From contig JADJWF010000001.1 of NCBI GenBank assembly GCA_016716505.1, positions 744,001 to 808,000 of the forward strand: a stretch of 64,000 nucleotides of DNA, written 5' to 3'. Below, piece after piece: positions 1-9,441 of this stretch. The notes below the pieces were generated by a model. That model did not search any database and was not told the DNA's origin. It worked only from the letters and a program-made list of their open reading frames with translations. Both the position numbers and the translations under genes were made by a program. How positions within the stretch are numbered: the first letter of the stretch is position 1; each line of letters begins with the position of its first letter. This DNA comes from Verrucomicrobiota bacterium. GTDB taxonomy: Bacteria; Verrucomicrobiota; Verrucomicrobiia; Limisphaerales; J093.

Positions 1-469
1 CGCCGGCGCAATAGTCGTTCAACCAGGCGTGGATCACGTCGGCGTCCGAGTTCCGCCGGGCGACGAGACAAAAGGGCGACCAAGGGTCCGCGTACACGGC
101 GGCTTCGAAGCGTTCCCGGACCCACGCTGCCAGGCGCGGAACATCGGCCGCAACCTCCGCGAAGAGTTGCGCGTGATCGGCCGCGCAACGGGAATTCCAC
201 GGTTCGAGCGGATTGAAGCTCGCACCGTCCCGCACGTGGATTTCGCGCTCAACGAGGACCAGGAAGTCGGGCTGGACCGTCAGGCGGGCGCGGGCCATCG
301 CCTCCAGCAGACTGGTGAGGTCCCGACCGGTGTTGATCACCCAGCGCGCGCCGCGGGCCTGGAGATCGGCGAGAAGTTGCTGCAAACCGGGCGGCACGGG
401 TTGCCGCTCGAACTCGGAAAACACGGTCCCGTCAAAGTCGGTGGAAATGAGTTGAAAGGGCAGTTCCAT
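1..469 (-). CDS. HAD-superfamily hydrolase (partial, C-terminus beyond window)
   Basis: The N-terminal 156 residues of a haloacid-dehalogenase-type phosphatase are visible. Residues 11-15 are the catalytic DFDGT motif, with the nucleophile Asp and the acid/base Asp two residues later. Around residue 46 an NTGRD segment matches HAD motif II (the Thr). The start is the ATG at 469, which places motif I about ten residues in, as usual for Cof/sucrose-phosphatase-like HADs. The gene runs off the left edge, so motifs III and IV and the cap type cannot be judged and the substrate is unknown. It is divergent from the TPR gene at 550. Confidence 0.8.
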   Translation of the reverse strand, partial: MELPFQLISTDFDGTVFSEFERQPVPPGLQQLLADLQARGARWVINTGRDLTSLLEAMARARLTVQPDFLVLVEREIHVRDGASFNPLEPWNSRCAADHAQLFAEVAADVPRLAAWVRERFEAAVYADPWSPFCLVARRNSDADVIHAWLNDYCAG

Positions 470-549
470 GGCGTATCCGCTCGGCGAGGGGACCCGCGCC
501 CGCCCGCGCCTTGCGCATCCGCAGTGTCCCGCGCAAGCTGGAGTCGTCA

Positions 550-975
550 ATGACGATGCCGACGCACCAGCAGGAATTCGACGAAGCGATGTACGCCTTC
601 AGCCAGGGCGACTTCACCGGAGCGGCGGCGCGATTGCGCGCGATCCTCACTGAGGATCCGGACCATTTCGACGCCCAACTCGCCCTCGGCATGGCCCTGT
701 GCCGCCTGGGCGATTTCGCCGGCGCGATCGCCGAGGGCCACAAAGCCGAGCGGCTGCGACCGGACGAGCAGTTGGTCCATACCAACCTCTCGTTGTTCTA
801 CCTCAAGGCCGGCGACAAGGCGGCGGCCGAACACCACGGCGCGCGGGCGAAGATCGCCGCCTGGAAGACTGAACTGGCTCAGAAGCCGGCGGCCGCTGCA
901 TCGGCTCCCGCGCCGGCGCCGGCAACCAAGCCACCGGTCAAACTGCCCGACATGCCTTGGAAGAAAAAGGCGTGA
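550..975 (+). CDS. Small TPR-repeat protein
   Basis: This is a 141-residue protein with about two and a half tetratricopeptide repeats (roughly residues 8-90; helices with the A-x-x-L-x-x-G-D-F and A-L-G-M-A-L-C-R-L-G-D-F patterns). An Ala/Pro-rich tail follows and the protein ends in a basic W-K-K-K-A. TPR arrays bind protein partners; the partner is unknown. I chose the ATG at 550 because the alternative start at 511 lies in low-quality sequence before the repeats. It is followed after 28 bp by the coiled-coil gene at 1004, possibly co-transcribed. Confidence 0.7.
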   Translation: MTMPTHQQEFDEAMYAFSQGDFTGAAARLRAILTEDPDHFDAQLALGMALCRLGDFAGAIAEGHKAERLRPDEQLVHTNLSLFYLKAGDKAAAEHHGARAKIAAWKTELAQKPAAAASAPAPAPATKPPVKLPDMPWKKKA

Positions 976-1003
976 AGCCTCACTCACATCCGTTCACCCA
1001 ACC

Positions 1004-1279
1004 ATGAAATCCGCCTACGAACTCGCGATGGAGCGCCTCAACAAGACGGCGCCAACGAAGAAGCTCACCGATCAACAGAAACGGGAGATCGCCGAGCTGG
1101 GTTCCGTCTATGCCGCCAAGATCGCGGAGAAGGAACTGGCGGCCAAGGCTGAGATCGCGGCCGCCGAAATGGCGGGCGACTTCGAGAAGGCCGAGGAAAT
1201 TCGGCGTCGCCTCGCGGCCGACCGCGCCAAGCTGCAAGCGGAACTCGAGGAGAAGAAGGAGGCCATCCGCGGAGCGTAG
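1004..1279 (+). CDS. UvrB/UvrC-motif-like coiled-coil protein
   Basis: A 91-residue, highly charged helical protein. Residues about 55-70 (A-G-D-F-E-K-A-E-E-I-R) match the UvrB/UvrC interaction motif pattern (x-x-D-F-E-x-A-x-x-I-R), followed by a heptad-like helix rich in Glu, Lys and Ala. UVR motifs normally mediate protein-protein contacts, as in UvrB, UvrC, ClpC and McsA; here the motif stands almost alone. No enzymatic domain is visible and the function is unknown. It lies just downstream of the TPR gene on the same strand. Confidence 0.6.
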   Translation: MKSAYELAMERLNKTAPTKKLTDQQKREIAELGSVYAAKIAEKELAAKAEIAAAEMAGDFEKAEEIRRRLAADRAKLQAELEEKKEAIRGA

Positions 1280-1436
1280 CGGTCGGCGGACTGCTCCGGT
1301 AGGAGCGCCAAGAACGGGCCGGCCTTGCTACCACCCGGCGGTTACCGGCGGGCCGTCGGGCTTGGGGCCGCGCGTGACATTCGCGCGCCGACGGCTACCG
1401 TTCGCGCCCGGCCTGTGGCCGGCCTGAACCAAACCC

Positions 1437-2915
1437 GTGAGAAAACCATCGCTGCTGGTCATCTTTTTGACGGTCTTCATTGACCTGATCGGCTTCGGCA
1501 TCGTCCTGCCGTTGCTGCCCCGGTACAGCGAGCGCTTTGGCGCCGAAGGGCTCATGATCGGCGTCATCATCGCCTCGTTCTCGGTAATGCAGTTGTTCCT
1601 CGCGCCGTTCTGGGGCCGGCTCTCGGATCGCATCGGGCGACGCCCCGTGTTGCTGCTCAGCACAGCGGGGTCGGCGGCTTCGTACGCGCTGTTCGCCGTG
1701 GCCTCGTCCGCTGCCTTGACGGCCACCACGGCGCTCTGGCTGATCATCCTGTCCCGGGTGTTTGCCGGCGCGTGCGGCGCGAACATCTCGGTCGCGTCGG
1801 CGTACATCGCCGATATCACGCCGCCCGAGAAGCGATCGAAAGGGATGGGTTTGATCGGGATGGCGTTCGGTTTGGGCTTCATCCTTGGCCCGGCCTTGGG
1901 CGCTCTCAGCGCTTCCTCGTTTGGTCTGGCGGGCCCCGGGTGGGTTGCGGCCGGACTCTGCCTCACGAACTTCGTCCTGGCCTGCTTCATCCTCGCGGAA
2001 AGCCGCGGGCCGCAATCGGCCTCGGCCGCAGGGCGCCCGCCGGTAACTCAATGGGCGCATCTGGTCGCCCGCCCCAAGGTGGGCCTGCTCGTGGGCATCT
2101 ACTTCCTGTCCACCTTCACCTTCGCGTGTTTCGAGAGCACCCTGCCGTTGCTCTTGGGGTCGCCAGGGTTTCATCCCGATGATTTCCGCGCGCCCCACAC
2201 CTTGGTGAAGCGGCTTGCGACGGACCCCGACCCCGTGGCCGGCGCCGTGCGGGCACACTGGTCGCCAGCCTTCCGCGAAACGGCGGCGCAGGCGGACCGA
2301 CTATCACCCGGCGCTCTGCGACGGATGCTGTTCGCGGAGTTCAACCGGGTCATCAAGGCGGCCCCGCTCGACTCCAGTGTGACGGCGACCAGCCGGGATG
2401 CGCTGGCTCTGGCGAATCGCCGGCTGCTGGAGCGCACCTACCCGGCCGAAATCCGCCCGCAGGCGCTGCACTTCGACGAGCGACAAGTGGGCTATCTCTT
2501 CGCCTATTGCGGCCTGATGTCGGCGCTGGTCCAGGGCGGAGTGATCGGACGGCTCGTCAAACGGTTCGGCGAGGCGAAGCTGATTTGGTCCAGTCTCGTG
2601 GTGGTGGCGGCGAGCATTGCGCTCATTCCTCACGCGCAAAGTCTGGGCATACTCCTGCTGTCGCTGGGGCTGTTCTCGGTGGGTTCCGGCGTCAACCGCG
2701 CCCCCACGATGGGCCTGGTGTCCATCTACACGCCGGCCGCTGACCAGGGCGCGGTAATGGGCCTGATGCAGAGTGCGGGCACGTTGGCGCGCATCTTCGG
2801 CCCGATTGTCGCCACCGGCTTGTGGGCGGGCTATCCCCACGGGCCGTTTTGGGTGGGCGGAGTACTGGCGCTGCTGGCGGGTGCGTTTGCGTGGGCCCGG
2901 CTGCCTGAAAGATAG
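1437..2915 (+). CDS. MFS transporter (TetA/multidrug-like) with inserted loop
   Basis: A 492-residue major facilitator superfamily exporter. The start is a GTG giving M-R-K-P-S followed at once by TM1. The MFS motif A (G-R-L-S-D-R-I-G-R-R-P, about residues 60-70) lies between TM2 and TM3, as in TetA-type drug/H+ antiporters, and TM5 carries a glycine-rich G-L-G-F-I-L-G-P-A-L-G antiporter-type segment. Twelve membrane segments can be placed, but the TM7-TM8 loop holds about 100 extra polar residues (about 243-345) that ordinary 390-410-residue relatives lack. Both flanks of the insert look like normal MFS sequence, so it is not a frameshift. The substrate is unknown. Confidence 0.85.
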   Translation: MRKPSLLVIFLTVFIDLIGFGIVLPLLPRYSERFGAEGLMIGVIIASFSVMQLFLAPFWGRLSDRIGRRPVLLLSTAGSAASYALFAVASSAALTATTALWLIILSRVFAGACGANISVASAYIADITPPEKRSKGMGLIGMAFGLGFILGPALGALSASSFGLAGPGWVAAGLCLTNFVLACFILAESRGPQSASAAGRPPVTQWAHLVARPKVGLLVGIYFLSTFTFACFESTLPLLLGSPGFHPDDFRAPHTLVKRLATDPDPVAGAVRAHWSPAFRETAAQADRLSPGALRRMLFAEFNRVIKAAPLDSSVTATSRDALALANRRLLERTYPAEIRPQALHFDERQVGYLFAYCGLMSALVQGGVIGRLVKRFGEAKLIWSSLVVVAASIALIPHAQSLGILLLSLGLFSVGSGVNRAPTMGLVSIYTPAADQGAVMGLMQSAGTLARIFGPIVATGLWAGYPHGPFWVGGVLALLAGAFAWARLPER

Positions 2916-3105
2916 CCATCTGAGGCGTCAACCTTTCGCGGACAACTCGCCGTTGCTCCTGCCTCACGGAAATGGCCGGACAGTTGGGGAACCCAGCTCC
3001 CTTCGAGGTACCGGGAGCGTTTGGCCGTCGCGCGTTCATGCAGTGTCCGGAATCCGGGATTGAACCCCCGGCGCGAATCGCGGACGGTACCGAAAACCGT
3101 TTGCC

Positions 3106-3822
3106 ATGAGCGCCACCGAATCCCCAACCGCCGAGCGGTTTCAACAAGCGTTCGCCCACCTCGAAAACTATGGCCCGGGTTCGGGGCGCGGCGCGCTCCA
3201 GCCGATTGATGACGCCGTGGCCGCCGCGGCCCGGGATGAGACGCTACGCGCCGGGTTGGAAAAGCGTCTGGTAGCACTCCTGCGCGGGAAAGCGCCGGCT
3301 GTCGCCAAAGACTACGCCTGCGGCAAGCTGGCCATCCTCGGCGGCCCCGCGGCTGTCCCGGCACTGGCGGAACTGCTGACAACGGAAACTCTGGCCCACG
3401 CGGCGACCAATGCCTTGCAATTGATGCCCTGCCCGGAGGCGGGCGCGGCGCTCCGCGCCAGCCTGGAGAAGCTCTCCGGCTTGCCGCTGGCCGGCGCGCT
3501 GACCGCGCTGGGAATGCGCCGCGACCCCACCGCGGCGACGCAGCTTGCCGCGTTCCTGGGCCACGCTGACCCGGTCGTCGCCGCGGCGGCAGTGGCCGCT
3601 TTGGGGGAAATCGGAACGCCCGCCACGGGCGCGACGTTGCGTGAGTTCCTGCCCAAGGCGCCGGCGGCGCTGCGAAGCGCGTTGGCGGACGCTTGTCTGG
3701 CGTGCGCGGAGCGGCTCAAAGCGGCGGGTGACCTGGTGGCCGGCAGGTCTTTGCTGGACGCTTTGCTGGAAGCATCCCCGCCGGAGCACGTTCGGGCGGC
3801 GGCGCGGCGGATCGCCTCCTGA
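3106..3822 (+). CDS. HEAT-repeat protein
   Basis: A 238-residue Ala/Leu-rich protein made of paired helices. Repeats such as D-P-V-V-A-A-A-A-V-A-A-L-G-E-I-G-T-P (about residues 155-172) are typical PBS-lyase/HEAT units. No signal peptide or catalytic motif is visible. HEAT proteins are scaffolds, so no specific role can be assigned. It lies upstream of the DUF4914 gene on the same strand with an 88-bp gap. Confidence 0.75.
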   Translation: MSATESPTAERFQQAFAHLENYGPGSGRGALQPIDDAVAAAARDETLRAGLEKRLVALLRGKAPAVAKDYACGKLAILGGPAAVPALAELLTTETLAHAATNALQLMPCPEAGAALRASLEKLSGLPLAGALTALGMRRDPTAATQLAAFLGHADPVVAAAAVAALGEIGTPATGATLREFLPKAPAALRSALADACLACAERLKAAGDLVAGRSLLDALLEASPPEHVRAAARRIAS

Positions 3823-3910
3823 GTCCCCGCAGCGGGATTGGCAGCGCCCGGGAGGGCGAACGCCGCGAGGCTTGACGGCTGTCAACGGCGGCTCTCTATT
3901 CCCGCGCGTC

Positions 3911-5818
3911 ATGGAGAGAAACCCGACCCAAACCGCCGGCTTTCGTGTCCCGCCCGAGCTGGCCGACATTCTCACTCACTGCCCCCATTTCATTGTCGCC
4001 AAGAGCGTGGACGAACTGGTGGCGCTCGCCTTGCGCGACACCCGAAACGGCTACCACGAGGTGGCGTACGACGTGCCCGGCCGCGGCCGGGTGGTCGAAG
4101 CCCGCGTGTGCCGCGTGAAGAACGGCCTAAGCGCCAACTATTGCGAGCCCTACATGCGCCGGCGCGACCCGGACTGCATGGTGATCGGCGACGATCAGCC
4201 CACGAACAAGCCAACCTTTCGCGCGCGTTTCGGGAAGGAATTTAACCCGGTGCGCGAGGAGACTTTCGCCTGGCTCAAGACTCAGGAACTGGCCCTCTTC
4301 GCTTTCGAGGCTGGCGTACCGGGCCAGGGCATCGGCGCGGTGGCGGTGGCTCCGGCCAACGCCGGGTTCTTCGCCTTCGGCCTGGCGCTCTTGCAGGGCA
4401 TTCTGGACCCGACGGACATCGGGCCGGATTTCGCGCCGGGGGCCGTCATTTACGTCGCTCCGCCCTTCCGGCACACGCACTTCGAGGGCCGACAGATCGT
4501 TGTCCACAACCGCCGGCCCGGGCTGCACGAACTTTTCAGTTACAACCTCTACCCCGGGCCGAGCGCGAAGAAGGGCGTCTATGGCGTGCTGCTGGCGCTG
4601 GGCGAGCAGGAGAACTGGGTGACCGCGCATTGCTCGACCGTTCAGGTGATTACCCCCTACGAACACAGGATCACTCTCATGCACGAGGGCGCCAGCGGCG
4701 GCGGCAAGAGCGAGATGCTCGAACACATCCATCGCCGACGCGATGGCAGCCTGCTGCTGGGCCGAAACCTGGTCACCCACAGCGAGCGCACGCTCATCCT
4801 GCCCCGCGCCTGCAAACTGCGCCCGGTCACGGACGACATGGCGCTGTGTCATCCCAGCCTGCGACGGCCGGGCAGCGCGGACAAGTTGACGCTGATGGAC
4901 GCCGAAAAGGCGTGGTTCGTGCGCGTCAACCACATCACCCGTTACGGTGTGGACCCGCACCTGGAAGAGTTGACGATTCATCCGCCCCGCCCGCTGCTGT
5001 TCCTGAACATTGACGCCCATCCCGACAGCACGGCGCTGATCTGGGAACACATCGAGGACGAGCCGGGCCAGCGCTGCCCCAATCCGCGCGTGGTGGTGCC
5101 GCGCGACATCGTGCCGGACATCGTGCAGGGAACGGTCACGGTGGACATCCGGAGTCTGGGCGTGCGGACACCGCCCTGCACCCGCGAGCAACCGAGCTAC
5201 GGCATCATTGGTTTGATGCACCTGCTGCCCCCTGCGCTCGCGTGGATCTGGCGGCTGGTCGCCCCGCGCGGGCATAGCAATCCCAGCATCGTCCAAAAGG
5301 AAGCCATGAGCTCGGAAGGCGTCGGCTCCTACTGGCCTTTTGCCACCGGCCGGCGCGTCGTTCAGGCCAACCTGATCCTCCAGCAGATCGTTTCGACGCC
5401 GAAGGTTCGCTACATCCTTTGTCCGAACCAGCATGTCGGCGCCTGGGAGGTCGGCTTCATGCCGCAATGGCTCGCGCGCGAGTACCTCGCCCGCCGCGGC
5501 GGGGCGCGGTTCACTCCCGAGCAGGTGGTGCCCGCGCGCTGTCCGCTGATCGGCTACGCCCTGCGGACCATGACGATCGAGGGTCAGACCATCGCGGACG
5601 TGTTCCTCCGGGTGGACATGCAACCGGAGGTGGGCGGCGAAGCATACGATGCCGGGGCGGCGGTGCTCCGCGAGTTCATCCACAAACAAGTGCGCAAATT
5701 CCTGGAGCCGGATCTCGATCCGCTGGGTCGCCAGATCATCGAATGCTGCCTGGCCGACGGGTCGCTGGCGGAGTACGAGGCCCTGATTCCGCACGAGGTA
5801 ACCGTGACGGATTGGTAG
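3911..5818 (+). CDS. DUF4914 family protein (PEPCK-like P-loop)
   Basis: A 635-residue protein that I recognise as DUF4914-like. This is a family of uncharacterised proteins of about this length with a phosphoenolpyruvate-carboxykinase-like kinase fold. A glycine-rich nucleotide-binding loop (E-G-A-S-G-G-G-K-S-E-M, about residues 258-268) is followed by acidic metal-binding candidates. The open frame extends upstream to 3545, but that part overlaps the HEAT gene in another frame, and the conserved product begins with the ATG at 3911. The substrate is not known. Family assignment is by memory of sequence features, not by search. Confidence 0.7.
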   Translation: MERNPTQTAGFRVPPELADILTHCPHFIVAKSVDELVALALRDTRNGYHEVAYDVPGRGRVVEARVCRVKNGLSANYCEPYMRRRDPDCMVIGDDQPTNKPTFRARFGKEFNPVREETFAWLKTQELALFAFEAGVPGQGIGAVAVAPANAGFFAFGLALLQGILDPTDIGPDFAPGAVIYVAPPFRHTHFEGRQIVVHNRRPGLHELFSYNLYPGPSAKKGVYGVLLALGEQENWVTAHCSTVQVITPYEHRITLMHEGASGGGKSEMLEHIHRRRDGSLLLGRNLVTHSERTLILPRACKLRPVTDDMALCHPSLRRPGSADKLTLMDAEKAWFVRVNHITRYGVDPHLEELTIHPPRPLLFLNIDAHPDSTALIWEHIEDEPGQRCPNPRVVVPRDIVPDIVQGTVTVDIRSLGVRTPPCTREQPSYGIIGLMHLLPPALAWIWRLVAPRGHSNPSIVQKEAMSSEGVGSYWPFATGRRVVQANLILQQIVSTPKVRYILCPNQHVGAWEVGFMPQWLAREYLARRGGARFTPEQVVPARCPLIGYALRTMTIEGQTIADVFLRVDMQPEVGGEAYDAGAAVLREFIHKQVRKFLEPDLDPLGRQIIECCLADGSLAEYEALIPHEVTVTDW

Positions 5819-5915
5819 GCGGGGCATCGTCAGCAGCCGCAAGCTGGCCCCGGCAAACGCAACCTGGATCTCAGCATGACCATGGACCAGCCCACGTTCC
5901 CCGCAGCCGGAAGCG

Positions 5916-6080
5916 ATGAGTCCGGCAGTTGTCACAGTCCCCTTGGCAATTCTGGCCGGCGGCATCGCTGGCTTTGTCTTGGCGCCGGTGGATTTCCCCG
6001 TGCGAGTGGCGTTACTGACCGGCGATGTGCTGGCGGCTGGCTTGGTGGGGTTCGTCCTCTGGCGCCGGAGTCGTCCGTAA
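5916..6080 (+). CDS. Small hydrophobic membrane protein
   Basis: A 54-codon open frame starting ATG at 5916 and ending TAA at 6078-6080. It encodes two hydrophobic stretches (residues about 5-23 and 31-49) followed by W-R-R-R-S-R-P, the positively charged end expected for a two-span inner-membrane protein with both ends in the cytoplasm. It lies between the DUF4914 gene and the esterase gene, in the same orientation. There is no recognisable family; coding status rests only on the hydrophobic pattern and positive-inside charge. Confidence 0.4.
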   Translation: MSPAVVTVPLAILAGGIAGFVLAPVDFPVRVALLTGDVLAAGLVGFVLWRRSRP

Positions 6081-6156
6081 CGGGCGATTTCGGTCTCGCG
6101 CCGGCCAGACTTCCGGATGAAACCTCTGGCGGGTCGCAGCCGTCACCCTTTGAGTT

Positions 6157-7104
6157 ATGGAGTCAACGATTGAACCAACTGCCGCTCCCTTGAACGCGCG
6201 CCCCCTTGCCAGCTTGTGTCTCGGCCCACTCATGCTTGCCTTTCAGGTTCTCTGCCAGCCCGCTCCCGGAGGAATGGTGCGGCCGCCTGAAGGTTCCACG
6301 GTGCATCGCGATCTCGCCTATGTGGCCGACGGCCACCCACGGCAGAAGCTCGATCTGTACCTGCCCAAGGAGGGCACGCATTTGCCGCTGATCATCAATA
6401 TCCACGGCGGCGCGTTCAAAATGGGCAGCAAGGAAGTGGGGGTGCCCGTGGAATATCTCGCCCGCGGTTACGCCGTGGCCTCGATCAACTACCGCCTCAG
6501 CCAGCACGCGATCTTCCCGGCACAGCTTGAAGACTGCAAAGCAGCGGTGCGCTGGCTGCGGGCGCACGCGGCCGAATATCGGCTCGATCCTGACCGTTTC
6601 GCTGCCTGGGGCAGTTCGGCCGGCGGCCACCTGGCGGCGATGCTGGGAACCACGGGCGACATCAAGGAATTCGACGTGGGCGCGCATCTGGACCAGTCCA
6701 GCCGCGTGCAGGCGGTGGTGGATTACTTCGGACCGACGGATTTCCTGCAAATGGACGCGCATCGGTTGGCGGGCGGGCAGTTGCACGATCCGGCGGATTC
6801 GCCGGAATCGCTGCTCATCGGTGGCGCCCTCCAGGAGAATCGAGCGAAGGCCGAACGGGCGAATCCCATCACGTATGTGTCGCAGGACGATCCGCCGTTC
6901 CTCATCTGTCACGGGGATGCCGACCCGCTGGTGCCGCACCACCAGAGCGAACTCCTCACCGCCGCGCTCAAAGCCGCCGGGGTGCCGGTGACCTTCTACA
7001 CGGTCAAGGGCGCCGGGCACGGACGGTTCAATGATCCAAAGGTGGCGGAACTGACGGAGCGGTTCCTCGCCGGGCACTTGAAGCCCGTAATCGGCCAGCG
7101 GTAA
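6157..7104 (+). CDS. Alpha/beta-hydrolase esterase (BD-FAE/carboxylesterase type)
   Basis: A 315-residue secreted-type esterase. The N-terminus has a hydrophobic stretch (about residues 13-30) ending near a Cys, so it may be exported or lipid-anchored. The catalytic signature is present: oxyanion-hole H-G-G-A-F (about residue 85), nucleophile elbow G-S-S-A-G-G (about residue 150), a D-A-D-P-L-V-P acid segment near residue 255 and G-A-G-H-G with the catalytic His near residue 290. Such enzymes hydrolyse acyl or feruloyl esters, often on polysaccharide; the substrate is not evident. Internal starts could be used, but all motifs lie downstream of them. Confidence 0.85.
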   Translation: MESTIEPTAAPLNARPLASLCLGPLMLAFQVLCQPAPGGMVRPPEGSTVHRDLAYVADGHPRQKLDLYLPKEGTHLPLIINIHGGAFKMGSKEVGVPVEYLARGYAVASINYRLSQHAIFPAQLEDCKAAVRWLRAHAAEYRLDPDRFAAWGSSAGGHLAAMLGTTGDIKEFDVGAHLDQSSRVQAVVDYFGPTDFLQMDAHRLAGGQLHDPADSPESLLIGGALQENRAKAERANPITYVSQDDPPFLICHGDADPLVPHHQSELLTAALKAAGVPVTFYTVKGAGHGRFNDPKVAELTERFLAGHLKPVIGQR

Positions 7105-7140
7105 GGCGCGGCGCCGGTTGAAGCCCGAAACCGCGCTTGA

Positions 7141-7854
7141 TCAGAGCGTGGCGTGAAGCTGGCCGTCCACCAGTTCCACCACCCGGGGGGCGCGCGCGGC
7201 CACCTGCGCGTCGTGCGTGGCGATGACCAGCGTCCGCTGCCGCTCCGCCTGGAGCGAGCACAGGAGGCCGATGATTTCCTCGCCGGTGTGGGAATCGAGA
7301 TTCCCGGTCGGCTCGTCGGCCAGCACGAGTTCGGGATCATTCATCAGCGCCCGGGCAATGGCGACCCGCTGCTGTTCGCCGCCCGACAGCTCGGTGGGCC
7401 GGTGATCGAGCCGGTGGCCCAACCCGACGCGTTCGAGCAGGGCCCGGGCGCGGGCTTGCGCCTCCGCGACCGGCATCCTTCCCAGCCGCGCGGGCACGCA
7501 GACATTTTCGAGGGCGTCCAATTCGGGCAACAGGTGGTAGGCTTGGAAAACGAAGCCCACGCGCGTGTTGCGGAACCGGGCGAGCTCGCGCGGCCGGAGA
7601 CCCGACAGCCGCTCACCGTCGAATTCCACTTCGCCGGCCGTGGGCGTGTCGAGTCCGCCCAGGATCTGCAGCAGCGTGCTCTTCCCGGCGCCCGAGGCGC
7701 CGCGCAACGCCACGAATTCGCCGCGCAGCACGGTGAGGTCCACCCCCCGCAGCACCTCCACGTCCCGCCGGCCCAGCCGAAACGACTTGGTCAGGCCGCG
7801 CGCGTTGAGCAACGCGGGGGCCGGCGGCGGGAGCTCCGGGGCCAACTCACTCAT
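7141..7854 (-). CDS. lolD: Lipoprotein-releasing ABC transporter ATPase
   Basis: A 237-residue ABC ATPase of the LolD/MacB class. Walker A is G-A-S-G-A-G-K-S-T (residues 52-60). The signature [15 protein letters not shown] and Walker [13 protein letters not shown] follow in correct order. The length and the GNLD ending of Walker B are typical for LolD, which powers extraction of outer-membrane lipoproteins from the inner membrane. The start overlaps the stop of the upstream permease gene by 8 bp, so the two are translationally coupled in one operon. Confidence 0.9.
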   Translation of the reverse strand: MSELAPELPPPAPALLNARGLTKSFRLGRRDVEVLRGVDLTVLRGEFVALRGASGAGKSTLLQILGGLDTPTAGEVEFDGERLSGLRPRELARFRNTRVGFVFQAYHLLPELDALENVCVPARLGRMPVAEAQARARALLERVGLGHRLDHRPTELSGGEQQRVAIARALMNDPELVLADEPTGNLDSHTGEEIIGLLCSLQAERQRTLVIATHDAQVAARAPRVVELVDGQLHATL

Positions 7855-9124
7855 GGCGCAAGGCCTCCGCTGGCTTGAGCCGGGCCGCGCTCCACGCCGG
7901 AATCAAGCCGCCGATCAGAACGCACACGAGCAGCGACCCGCCGCAGATGATCGCGATGTCATCGGCCTGCAACCAGGCGGGCAGTTCGCGGAACAGATAG
8001 AACTTGGCCGGGAACAACTCGATGCCCGTTGCCTTCCGCATGAAGACCAGGAACTCGTTCCGTTTGATGACGGCCAGCAGGCCCAACCCCAGCCCGGTCA
8101 GCACGCCGATCAGACCAACCGCCAGGCTCTGCGCCAGGAACAACGTCATGATCTGACCGCCGGTCGCGCCGAGGGCTTTCAGCACGCCGATCTCGCGCGT
8201 CTTTTGAACCACAAACGTGATGAGCGCGCTGCAAATGCCGAACGCGGCGACGATCGTGATGAAGAACAGCAGGTAGAACATCATGTGCTTCTCGACCATC
8301 AGCACCTCGAGGAACTGGGAATTCTCCTCCAGCCACGTCGTTACGGCGTACTCGGGACCCAGCTCCGCCGAAAGCCGCTCTTGAAACGCGGTCGCGGCGT
8401 CGGGGTTGTTGAGCGTAATCAGCAGGCCGTGGACGTTGTCCTCGAGGTTGTAGAGGTCCTGCGCGTTGGGCAGCGACGCCACCACCACGGTCGAGTCGAA
8501 CTGGTCCATCCCGAGGTCGAAGATGCCTTTGATCACATAGTCTTCCGCCAGTGCCGCCTCCTCTGCGTCGGATTTCCGGCTGTCTTTCCACAGCTTGAAC
8601 GCGCGGACGGTATAGACCGCGACCGCGTCGCCCACGCGAAGGTTCAACTTGTTGGCCAGTTCGCGGCCCACCACCAGGCTGTAGCCGGAGAGATCGAATT
8701 CGCCGGCCACGATGCTGTTGGGCAGACGGCTCACGCTGGCCTCCCATCGCGGATCCACGCCGCGCAACGCCGGGGCAACGACCAGCGAATTCGCCTCGTC
8801 CAGCGGCTGCGTTTCCAGCAACACCTGACCGCCGATGTACGGCGCGACCCCGCGAACCTCGGGCAGCAGCCGGATCCGGTCGGCCAGCGCCTCGTACTCT
8901 GCCATCAAGCCGTGGGCCGGTTCGACTCGAACGTGAGCGTTGAAGCTGATGATTTTCGCCTTCAACTCACGACCGAAACCGCTCATGACCGAGATGACGA
9001 TGATCAGCACCGCCACGCCCAGGGTGACACCCACCACGGAGATGAGGGTGATGGCCGACACGAACGAGCGCTTGGGGCGCAGGTAACGGAGGGCCAACAT
9101 CCACTCGAAGGGCAGCCGCGACAT
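7847..9124 (-). CDS. LolC/LolE-type ABC permease
   Basis: A 425-residue FtsX-fold permease. The N-terminus (F-E-W-M-L-A-L-R-Y-L-R-P-K-R) followed by TM1 and a large periplasmic MacB-PCD domain, then three C-terminal membrane segments, is the LolC/LolE layout. Just before TM2 the sequence V-V-Q-K-T-R-E-I-G-V-L-K-A-L-G-A matches the conserved coupling segment of this family. It pairs with the ATPase at 7141 to release lipoproteins to a carrier. I chose the ATG at 9124; upstream codons in frame are Arg/Pro-rich and unlike the family. A single permease gene suggests a homodimer (LolF-like) rather than LolC plus LolE. Confidence 0.88.
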   Translation of the reverse strand: MSRLPFEWMLALRYLRPKRSFVSAITLISVVGVTLGVAVLIIVISVMSGFGRELKAKIISFNAHVRVEPAHGLMAEYEALADRIRLLPEVRGVAPYIGGQVLLETQPLDEANSLVVAPALRGVDPRWEASVSRLPNSIVAGEFDLSGYSLVVGRELANKLNLRVGDAVAVYTVRAFKLWKDSRKSDAEEAALAEDYVIKGIFDLGMDQFDSTVVVASLPNAQDLYNLEDNVHGLLITLNNPDAATAFQERLSAELGPEYAVTTWLEENSQFLEVLMVEKHMMFYLLFFITIVAAFGICSALITFVVQKTREIGVLKALGATGGQIMTLFLAQSLAVGLIGVLTGLGLGLLAVIKRNEFLVFMRKATGIELFPAKFYLFRELPAWLQADDIAIICGGSLLVCVLIGGLIPAWSAARLKPAEALRHE

Positions 9125-9441
9125 CGTGGCGGAGGCTAGGTTGGGGGGCGGGCGGGTGTCAACGAAGCGGGCCGAAGCGGTTCCGCGGGTGTACGTCGCC
9201 AAGCGCGGCAACCCGGAAGCGGCCGCCCAACCGCCTGCGCGAATCGGCCACAACGGTCAGCGGCTCAGTCCGGTTGACAGGAGAAAAACCGTTCCCCAGC
9301 TTGCCGGCGAACCGATGAATCGCTCGTGAGTGCGCCCGATGCCGTAACCGCCCGGCAACTCCCCGCCGTGACCGTTGCCCACCCAAACGCCGAACCCCGG
9401 CCGGTCGCCGCCCGGTCAGCGGCCGGATCGGTCTGGCGCCG
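9125..9441. other. Intergenic region between lol genes and permease pair
   Basis: These 317 bases separate two divergent transcription units and must hold both promoters. I see no convincing gene, RNA or repeat. A TTGACA at 9274-9279 has no matching -10 hexamer at the usual spacing, so I do not call it a promoter. Confidence 0.4.

Noticed and set aside
4127..5965. Long open frame of about 610 codons antisense to the DUF4914 gene
   Set aside because: It is Arg/His/Pro-rich with no recognisable domain and follows from high GC at third positions of the sense gene.
9274..9279. TTGACA as a -35 box
   Set aside because: No acceptable -10 hexamer 16-18 bases downstream; a single hexamer is not evidence.
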